11,075 bases of DNA, taken from contig JBOFLG010000244.1 of the NCBI GenBank assembly GCA_051657745.1, positions 1 through 11,075 on the forward strand, read 5' to 3'. The notes below the pieces were generated by a model, which was not told where the DNA came from, made no database searches, and saw only the letters and a program-made list of their open reading frames with translations. Both the position numbers and the translations under genes were made by a program. The DNA is from JBOFLG01 sp051657745. GTDB lineage: Bacteria; Actinomycetota; Actinomycetes; Actinomycetales; Dermatophilaceae. Within the stretch, counting starts at the first letter, position 1. The number at the start of each line of letters is the position of its first letter. Below are positions 6,545 through 11,075 of this stretch, piece after piece.

Positions 6545-7403
6545 GCAGTGCGGTTGCGACGGCGGGCGACGCGATCATGAGTTCGTCAGTGAACCCCGGG
6601 TGGCGCGCGGAGTAGTTGAGTTCATAGCGGCCCTGGAAGTGGTGGGCGTACATCTTTTGGATCAACGACGCGACGTCATATGTCATGAGCCAATGGGCCC
6701 CATCGACCTCGTCGACGATGCGAGCCAGTGCCTGGTGGTCATGGGCATCGAAAGCGTTCAAGTAGAGCCGGGACCCAGCGCGAACGTAGGGAGGGTCGAT
6801 ATACATGAACACCGACGGGTCGTGGGCGTACGTGCGGATCACGCTGCGCCCGTCCAGGTCGGAGACGGTGATCCGGTCGGCTAGGGCGCCGAGAGCGAGG
6901 ATGCGTTCAGCGAGCGTCTGGCGGTTGAACCGTGCATCGATCTTGTACTGCCCCGCCTGGGAGAGACCACCGATGACGCCGCCGCGCAGCACGCCGGATC
7001 GGTTAGTGCGGTTGAGGTAGAAGAAAGAGAATCCGAGGGCGAGGAGGTCGGCGACATCGCCACCGCGGTAGACCTCTCGCTGACGTCTCCACTCGTCGAC
7101 GGTGAGCGGCGCGGTACGCACGAGTTCGACGAGTTCGGCGTTGTTTTCTATGGCCGAGCGCCAGAACGCATGGACCGCCGGGTCGAAGTCGTTGATGACC
7201 AGCCGGCGTACGAGGCCTTGCCGCAAGAGAGCGACGCCCGCTCCAGCCCCGCCGGCGTACGGCTCGACGTAGACGGGACGGGCAATCCCGAGTCTGCTGA
7301 TGAGATCGGCGAACAGGCCAGCAAGGGCCGCCTTGCCGCCCGGGTACCGAAGCGGGGACAGCGTCCCGTATCTCCGTGAGGCGCGGATGCTCAACTGCTC
7401 CAT
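6456..7403 (-). CDS. D12-class N6-adenine DNA methyltransferase
   Basis: This 315-residue enzyme should transfer a methyl group from S-adenosylmethionine to adenine N6 in a specific DNA site. Family motifs appear in the alpha-class order: PLRYPGGK at 18-24 (variant of the FxGxG SAM loop region), VEPYAGGAG at 46-54, NDFDP at 71-75, NRTNRSG at 131-137 and the catalytic DPPY at 203-206. Length fits Dam/D12 enzymes (about 260-320). The target specificity cannot be read from sequence. The ATG at 7403 is chosen because GGGAGGG lies 7 nt upstream; the frame stays open to 7577, but the extra 58 residues are low-complexity and have no family counterpart. The last ~35 residues, beyond ELMIASP, are non-conserved Ala/Pro-rich tail, and their codons overlap the ParB-like gene by 89 bp. 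No restriction endonuclease is recognisable nearby. Confidence 0.92.
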   Translation of the reverse strand: MEQLSIRASRRYGTLSPLRYPGGKAALAGLFADLISRLGIARPVYVEPYAGGAGAGVALLRQGLVRRLVINDFDPAVHAFWRSAIENNAELVELVRTAPLTVDEWRRQREVYRGGDVADLLALGFSFFYLNRTNRSGVLRGGVIGGLSQAGQYKIDARFNRQTLAERILALGALADRITVSDLDGRSVIRTYAHDPSVFMYIDPPYVRAGSRLYLNAFDAHDHQALARIVDEVDGAHWLMTYDVASLIQKMYAHHFQGRYELNYSARHPGFTDELMIASPAVATALLRGWRAPAAEGTAPEAVVPAMRHAPAEPR

Positions 7404-7686
7404 CGCGCAGCCCTCCCGCCCGCTCGGTGCGCGGGAACGATACGGCTCGCGATATGGCGCATCGTTTCTGCGCAGGCAACGAGCCGCGTGCCGCACCCGC
7501 TCCACGTGATCATCAGGCAGCGCTGAGGCATGTGTTGGAGGCGGATCGGGCGAGCCCAAGACCCCAACTTGCCTCAACTGTCCCCATCACGTCGTCGCGC
7601 ATGCGACTGATCCTAGAGAGTGCAGGAGTCGGCTATGGCCGTCGGGATGGTTGGTCGGGGACTCAGCCTCGGTCAGGACCGGTGGC
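7404..7686. other. Intergenic region upstream of the methyltransferase
   Basis: This 283-bp gap lies between the end of the GntR gene and the methyltransferase start, both on the minus strand. It holds the methyltransferase ribosome-binding site (CCCTCCC on plus, 7411-7417) and a candidate promoter with an inverted repeat. Beyond about 7470 only weak short inverted repeats were seen, for example GTCGC/GCGAC at 7594-7607. No gene is supported. Confidence 0.5.
7436..7466 (-). promoter_or_regulatory. Inverted repeat overlapping a candidate methyltransferase -10
   Basis: AACGATACG (7436-7444) and CGCATCGTT (7458-7466) are complementary apart from one pair. On the minus strand the arm nearer the gene contains TATCGT (7442-7437), a TANNNT -10 that would start transcription near 7430 and leave a leader of about 27 nt with the GGGAGGG site. 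An operator here could give autoregulation, which is common for solitary or R-M methyltransferases. This is inferred. Confidence 0.4.
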
Positions 7687-8439
7687 CTACGTCAGCGAGT
7701 ACTCCTGGCGAAACGCCCACTGCTCCGGCGGATAGGTCGAGTCGTCCGTTTGGATGGGCCGGTCGTCGGTAGTGAAGACTGTGAACCGGTAGGTGAGGAC
7801 CGCCGCCGGCTCCACGAGGCGGAGGAGCCGCGCCTCTTTCGGTGTCGCTAGCCGAGCGGCGACTTGGTCGCGTCCATAGGAAGCCTGGCGGCCGGTGACT
7901 TCGGCCAGGTAGCGAGCCGTGCCGCCGACAAGCCGCTCGGGCTCGAGTAATCTAGGTGCTGCAATGGCAAGTTCGCCAGCGAACCATGATGTCGATAACT
8001 CGATCACCCGCGCGTCGGCGTTCCGCAGCAACCGAGCCCTCCGCACCACTTGGGCGCTGTCCTCAAGCTGCAGCGCGTCGGCAACGTGCGGAGGGGCTGA
8101 GGTGAGTTCCGTGGACAGGAACTCGACCTTCTCGCCCTGCCCGTACATACTCGCCCCGTCGATGGCACGCTCGTAGCGCTCGCGTGCTCGGGGTGCCGCG
8201 CCTGGGTCTCGAACATAGGTCCCAGAGCCTCGCACCGATGAGACCAGACCTTGACTCCGCAAGGCGTGTAGCGCTCGCGCAGCCGTTGGGCGCGCGACGC
8301 CCCAGGAGGTTGCCAACTCACGTTCCGACGGCACTTCGGCCCCGGGCAGCAGGTCACCCCGCACGATCTGGTCCCGAATATGGCCCGCGATCTGCAGATA
8401 TTTCGGTAGTACGTGTTGAATCTCAGGCACGGCTCTCAC
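7687..8439 (-). CDS. GntR-family (HutC subfamily) transcriptional regulator
   Basis: This 250-residue protein is a one-component repressor type. Residues about 12-77 are the GntR winged helix-turn-helix: LPKYLQIAGHIRDQIVRGDL, PGAEVPSERELATSWGV, then RPTAARALHALRSQGLV and the wing GSGTYV. Residues about 100-246 match the UTRA ligand-binding domain of HutC-type members, which usually sense a small metabolite such as a sugar phosphate or amino-acid derivative; the ligand here is unknown. The GTG at 8439 gives a normal N-terminus; GTG 8430 is an alternative, and neither has a strong ribosome-binding site. It is divergent from the DUF1152 gene, and a palindrome lies between them, so it probably controls itself and that neighbour. 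The methyltransferase lies 283 bp downstream on the same strand. Confidence 0.92.
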   Translation of the reverse strand: MRAVPEIQHVLPKYLQIAGHIRDQIVRGDLLPGAEVPSERELATSWGVARPTAARALHALRSQGLVSSVRGSGTYVRDPGAAPRARERYERAIDGASMYGQGEKVEFLSTELTSAPPHVADALQLEDSAQVVRRARLLRNADARVIELSTSWFAGELAIAAPRLLEPERLVGGTARYLAEVTGRQASYGRDQVAARLATPKEARLLRLVEPAAVLTYRFTVFTTDDRPIQTDDSTYPPEQWAFRQEYSLT

Positions 8440-8476
8440 ATCTCGGTCTGCGGCAAGTCACCATTGGCCACTCGCC

Positions 8477-8482
8477 AGTGTA
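8477..8482 (-). promoter_or_regulatory. Candidate -10 element of the GntR regulator gene
   Basis: The minus-strand reading is TACACT, fitting TANNNT, with a predicted start near 8470 and a leader of about 30 nt. The palindrome at 8502-8515 would cover its -35 region. Confidence 0.3.
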
Positions 8483-8493
8483 GGAGCGAGGTA

Positions 8494-9630
8494 GTGGCGG
8501 CCGGTACGAGTACCGTTCCGGCTGTGAAGACCCTTGTGGTTGCCGCTGGCGGTGGAGGCGACGCCATCACGAGTGCGATTTTGGGTCGAGTTCTCGGCGT
8601 CGTGAGCCCGCCCACGATCATGACGTACTCCTGGGATCGGCTCATGGTGGATCCAATGCCGGGGCCCCGGGCCGCGTCCGACTTCGTGGGAGTGCGTCAC
8701 CATGGACCGGGAACCGTCGAAATCGTGGCCGAGACACGCGCCCGAGCACCCGCTGGTTCATCGCTCCCTCGGCTTGCCGCGACATTGCCTGCTCGACTGA
8801 TCTTGCTCGATCCCTCTCGTGGGGCATTGGGCATGGCCGACCAGATGATGGCCACCGCCGAACTCTTCGACCTTGACCACCTGACGCTTGTCGATGTGGG
8901 CGGCGATGTCTTGACCGATGGCCGCGACGAGGGATTGCGTAGCCCGTTGGCGGACCAGCTGGCTTTGGCGGCATGCATGCGCACCGGCCTCCCCACCCGA
9001 CTTGTCATTGCTGCTCCGTCGATCGACGGCGAACTTGACCCAGAAATCCTGACGCTCCGCCTCGACCGTGCGCATTCCGTGGGGCTACCCCCGCTCACCG
9101 CCGCCGACCAGAACGGCACGCGTCAGGTGTTCGCCTGGCACCCATCCGAGGCCTCAGGCCTCCTCGCCGCCGCCGTCGATGGCTACCGCGGCCAGGTCGA
9201 GGTCAGGGATGCCGGGGATCAGGTGCTGCTCACTGACGACACTCCGTGCGCCCACGTCGTTGAGTTGGCTGACATCGGCAGCACCGTTCCAGGTGCCTCA
9301 CTCACTGAGACTCGAACGCTGAGCGAGGCCAGCGACCTCATTCGGAGCCTGACCGGAAAGTCAGAGCTCGACTACGAGACGGCGAAAGCCGCCCAGCGAG
9401 CCGGAACCCGTCCGCACGTCATCAGCATCAACGACCTCCCGATCATCGACCGGCACGCTCATGAAGCGGCGGAGCGCGGAGCCGACTTCATCAGCATGCG
9501 CCGACTCGCCGAGCTCGTCGGAGTGAGCACCCTCGACGCCTACGCCGAGTTGAGCAACCTCCTTGCCCACCATCGGCCGTCGCACCACGGGTCGTCGATC
9601 TACCGTACAGTCGAATCGCGCTCTCACTGA
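8494..9630 (+). CDS. DUF1152 domain protein
   Basis: This 378-residue protein belongs to the DUF1152 family, whose biochemical function is not established. Hallmarks visible are LVVAAGGGGDAITSAIL near the N-terminus (Gly-rich loop), TYSWDRLMVDPMPGPR at about 44-59, LVDVGGDVLTDG followed by EGLRSPLADQLALAA at about 132-160, and a C-terminal segment FISMRRLAELVGVSTLDAYAEL. The Gly-rich loop after a beta strand suggests a nucleotide-type binding site, but this is inference. Start choice is uncertain: GTG 8494 has AGGAG with 7-nt spacing (8482-8486), while GTG 8524 fits the family N-terminus (VKTLVVAAGGGGD) and a leaderless transcript from the -10 at 8511-8516. It is divergent from the GntR regulator and probably its target. 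Confidence 0.88.
   Translation: MAAGTSTVPAVKTLVVAAGGGGDAITSAILGRVLGVVSPPTIMTYSWDRLMVDPMPGPRAASDFVGVRHHGPGTVEIVAETRARAPAGSSLPRLAATLPARLILLDPSRGALGMADQMMATAELFDLDHLTLVDVGGDVLTDGRDEGLRSPLADQLALAACMRTGLPTRLVIAAPSIDGELDPEILTLRLDRAHSVGLPPLTAADQNGTRQVFAWHPSEASGLLAAAVDGYRGQVEVRDAGDQVLLTDDTPCAHVVELADIGSTVPGASLTETRTLSEASDLIRSLTGKSELDYETAKAAQRAGTRPHVISINDLPIIDRHAHEAAERGADFISMRRLAELVGVSTLDAYAELSNLLAHHRPSHHGSSIYRTVESRSH
8502..8516. promoter_or_regulatory. Palindromic operator candidate over the -10 of the DUF1152 gene
   Basis: CGGTAC and GTACCG flank a GA centre, a perfect inverted repeat of the size and GGTnnnnnnACC-like layout typical of HutC-subfamily GntR operators. It overlaps TACCGT (8511-8516), a TANNNT element exactly 7 nt before the GTG at 8524, and also covers the presumed -35 of the divergent GntR gene. 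Binding there could repress both genes. Confidence 0.5.
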
Positions 9631-9677
9631 GTGAGTTAAGCGCCAACTGGCAACTGCGAGCAGGGCCGCGCCGTCAA

Positions 9678-9693
9678 CGCGGAACGCTCCGCG
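9678..9693 (+). terminator. GC hairpin after the DUF1152 gene
   Basis: Arms CGCGGA and TCCGCG pair around an ACGC loop, 47 nt past the stop codon. Competing longer arms GGCCGCG (9664-9670) and CGCGGCC (9690-9696) also exist. There is no U-tract. Position between convergent genes supports termination. Confidence 0.4.
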
Positions 9694-9700
9694 GCCACGC

Positions 9701-9723
9701 CGATCAGGCCACCGGCCTGGTCG
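9701..9723. terminator. Strong 10-bp-stem hairpin between convergent genes
   Basis: CGATCAGGCC (9701-9710) pairs with GGCCTGGTCG (9714-9723) around an ACC loop, ten pairs with one G-T wobble. It directly follows the first hairpin and could stop transcription from either side. From here to 9886 no gene is supported and nothing further was recognised. Confidence 0.45.
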
Positions 9724-9886
9724 TCCGCGGCGTGAGCCTCGTCCATGGCCGACGGAACTTCATCCGATTTCTCAACCTGAGTGAATGTGGCTCTCTCGCA
9801 GCACAGTTCGCTTCACATCGCCGGAGGGGATGGTGGCGCCCACCGCGCAGGCGGCATGCGCGAATCGACGCCGAGCGAACCCCGGT

Positions 9887-10597
9887 TCAGGCGCGCGCTG
9901 TCCACAGCGCCGAAATCGGCCAGGCCCGCAGCCGATCGCCGAACGGGAGTGGCGCCGCCCCGGCGTACAGCACGATCCCTGCGACGAGTTTGTCGCCGAG
10001 GCGGCGCTCCAGGTGCCGGATGCCGCGGAAGTCGTCAGCCCGCACCGTCTCGGCGGCTTTGACCTCGATCGCGACGACGTCGCCCGAGGCATGTTCGAGC
10101 ACGGCGTCGACCTCATATCCATCGCGGTTGCAGTAGTGATGCAGAGCCACCGGCTCACTGGCCCAGCCGAGTTGGCGGGCTAGCTCGCCGAGGACGAAGT
10201 TCTCGATCAGCGGCCCCACCGGAGTGGTCACCTGGCGGGCGTGCCGGAGCGTGATCCCAGCCAGATGCGCCGCGACACCCGCGTCGGCGACGACGACCTT
10301 GGGGGTGGACACCGCCCGAGTGGTGCGGTTGGTTGACCAGGCAGGGATGCGGTGGATGACGAACAGCACCTCGAGCAGGTCGAGGTAGCGCTTCACCGTG
10401 CTCGCGGGGACGGTGAGCGAATTGGCCAGGTTGGCGGGGACGACGAGCGACGCCATCTGGGCACCGAGCGCCCCGAGGAGCCGGCGCAGGTCGGCGACCC
10501 GCTCGATCTCCGATACCTGCCTGACATCGCGCTCGATGAGGTCCGAGATGTAGGACTCGAAGAACCGGCCACGACGGCCTGGATCTGCGCGGCGCAC
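9887..10597 (-). pseudogene. DUF4143-type ATPase, N-terminal ATPase half missing
   Basis: The frame encodes 236 residues matching the C-terminal half of AAA_14/DUF4143 proteins, which normally run about 380-430 residues with an N-terminal P-loop ATPase domain. It starts at the boundary (GRRGRFFESYISDLIERDVRQ), so the Walker A and B motifs are absent. What remains is a winged-helix part at about 35-85 (PASTVKRYLDLLEVLFVIHR), the TPKVVVADAGVAAHLAG segment, and a PD-(D/E)xK-like nuclease fold with Glu132 (IENFVLGEL), Asp164 (YEVDAVLE) and EVK at 178-180. No ribosome-binding site is evident before the GTG, and no homologous residues (such as the usual GGFPE region) are readable upstream, where vapB begins divergently 60 bp away. 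It is most likely a deletion remnant; a functional domain-only protein is possible. Confidence 0.72.
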
Positions 10598-10643
10598 GCC
10601 GGGCCGGAGGGCGCTGACCCGAGGAAGACTGGGAGCGCATTGG

Positions 10644-10649
10644 TACTCT
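10644..10649 (+). promoter_or_regulatory. -10 element for leaderless vapB transcript
   Basis: TACTCT fits TANNNT and lies exactly 7 nt before the ATG at 10657, so transcription would begin at the start codon. There is no ribosome-binding site ahead of the ATG, as expected for a leaderless actinobacterial antitoxin gene. No clear -35 is visible. Confidence 0.5.
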
Positions 10650-10656
10650 GTTCCCT

Positions 10657-10893
10657 ATGAAGGTGAGGGTGGATTCGGTCGGTCGGGTCGTGCTGCCCAA
10701 ACAACTCCGTGACGCCCTGGGTATCACCCCCGGAACGCTCGTTGATATCTCGCGCCACGGCGCCGGGCTCCACCTGGTTCCTGGTGGTCGCACGGCACGG
10801 TTGGTCGAGCGGGGCGGGGTGCTCGTCGGCACCAGCGAGACCGAGATCAACGACGACGTGGTATTCGACCTCATCGACGCCGGCCGTCGTTGA
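10657..10893 (+). CDS. vapB: AbrB/SpoVT-type antitoxin, VapB-like
   Basis: This 78-residue protein has a swapped-hairpin AbrB DNA-binding domain at residues 1-45 (VDSVGRVVLPKQLRDALGI then PGTLVDIS), typical of VapB/MazE antitoxins that bind their own promoter. The acidic C-terminus (ETEINDDVVFDLIDAGRR) fits the segment that wraps the toxin. The stop TGA overlaps a TTG start of a PIN-domain toxin frame, the usual coupled VapBC arrangement, but that toxin is truncated by an insertion sequence. The antitoxin gene itself appears intact and could persist as an orphan regulator. The start is fixed by the domain and by the -10 placed 7 nt upstream. Confidence 0.85.
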   Translation: MKVRVDSVGRVVLPKQLRDALGITPGTLVDISRHGAGLHLVPGGRTARLVERGGVLVGTSETEINDDVVFDLIDAGRR

Positions 10894-10940
10894 GTCAGAT
10901 CCTCGCCCTCGACACCAGCGTCGCTGTCCCGCTGCTCCTA
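10890..10940 (+). pseudogene. vapC: VapC (PIN domain) toxin, 5' fragment interrupted by an IS
   Basis: From a TTG overlapping the vapB stop (TTGA), the frame reads SQILALDTSVAVPLLL, the characteristic first strand of a PIN-domain RNase including its first catalytic aspartate (LDTS). Family members run about 130-140 residues. Here homology stops after about 17 codons, where the IS end begins, and the frame terminates at 10953-10955 inside the IS. Toxin activity should be lost. Whether the rest lies beyond the IS cannot be seen. Confidence 0.75.
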
Positions 10941-11075
10941 GAGCGTGTCTCCTAATGGGTTTTGGTGTGGAGGATGCTGGCGGCGAGGAGGACTCCACCG
11001 AGGAACGTGCGGGCGTGTTTGTCGTAGCGGGTCGCGATACCTCTCCACTGCTTGAGTCGTAGGTAGCTACGCTCG
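10941..11075 (-). mobile_element. IS5-family insertion sequence, one end only
   Basis: The element begins close to 10939-10943, at the point where vapC homology ends, and runs off the window. The sequence CTAG at 10938-10941 resembles the YTAR-like targets of IS5-family elements, so the exact boundary within it is uncertain. GAGCGTGTCTCC at 10941-10952 is the probable terminal inverted-repeat end. The transposase 3' end lies immediately inside. Confidence 0.75.
10952..11075 (-). CDS. IS5-family transposase, C-terminal 40 residues (partial)
   Basis: Read on the minus strand from the window edge, the frame gives ERSYLRLKQWRGIATRYDKH, then ARTFLGGVLLAASILHTKTH and a TAG stop at 10954-10952. The LKQWRGIATRYDK motif, with the DDE-domain glutamate helix (ERSYLRLKQWR), is the conserved C-terminal signature of IS5-family DDE transposases. 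The N-terminal part with the catalytic aspartates is outside the window, so intactness cannot be judged. Confidence 0.88.
   Translation of the reverse strand, partial: ERSYLRLKQWRGIATRYDKHARTFLGGVLLAASILHTKTH

Noticed and set aside
7404..7577. 58-residue N-terminal extension of the methyltransferase
   Set aside because: It is low-complexity, unlike D12 family N-termini, and would read through the promoter-like inverted repeat; ATG 7403 has GGGAGGG at ideal spacing.
9732..10183. Plus-strand open frames opposite the DUF4143 remnant
   Set aside because: They are antisense to recognisable DUF4143 sequence and encode Arg/Ser/Pro-rich shadow products.

Overview
The window is high-GC DNA (strong G/C at third codon positions, many GTG starts, TANNNT -10 elements placed about 7 nt upstream of start codons) and looks like an actinomycete chromosome, most likely in the Mycobacteriales (Gordonia/Rhodococcus/Mycobacterium-like); the genus cannot be fixed from the sequence. 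No rRNA, tRNA or CRISPR array was seen.

Left part (1-4389), housekeeping plus one surface-type oddity. The window opens inside a gene for a very acidic, internally repetitive protein that ends in a sunset-type C-terminal domain. A short intergenic region with a hairpin, a -10 candidate and a palindrome leads into pntA-pntB, a two-gene operon (ATGA overlap) for the proton-translocating NAD(P) transhydrogenase. All hallmark nucleotide-binding and channel residues are visible. A 25-bp tandem duplication of the pntB 3' end and a long GC-rich inverted repeat follow.

Middle part (4581-7403), an accessory module. A small helical orphan protein (minus) is divergent from a ParB-N-domain protein with an unusual helical C-terminal domain (plus). 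Their shared promoter region carries two abutting perfect palindromes. Tail-to-tail with the ParB-like gene, overlapping it by 89 bp, is a D12-class adenine DNA methyltransferase with no recognisable restriction enzyme. This is the best candidate here for an undescribed system (defence or epigenetic control), but that function is inference.

Right-middle part (7687-9723). A GntR/HutC-family repressor (minus) is divergent from a DUF1152 protein (plus). A 14-bp palindrome in the shared control region overlaps the only -10 candidate for the DUF1152 gene. Two strong hairpins follow the DUF1152 gene.

Right end (9887-11075), decaying accessory DNA. It holds a DUF4143-type ATPase gene that has lost its whole ATPase half, an intact leaderless VapB/AbrB-type antitoxin gene, its VapC (PIN) toxin gene cut off after about 17 codons, and the end of an IS5-family insertion sequence responsible for that cut, which runs off the window.
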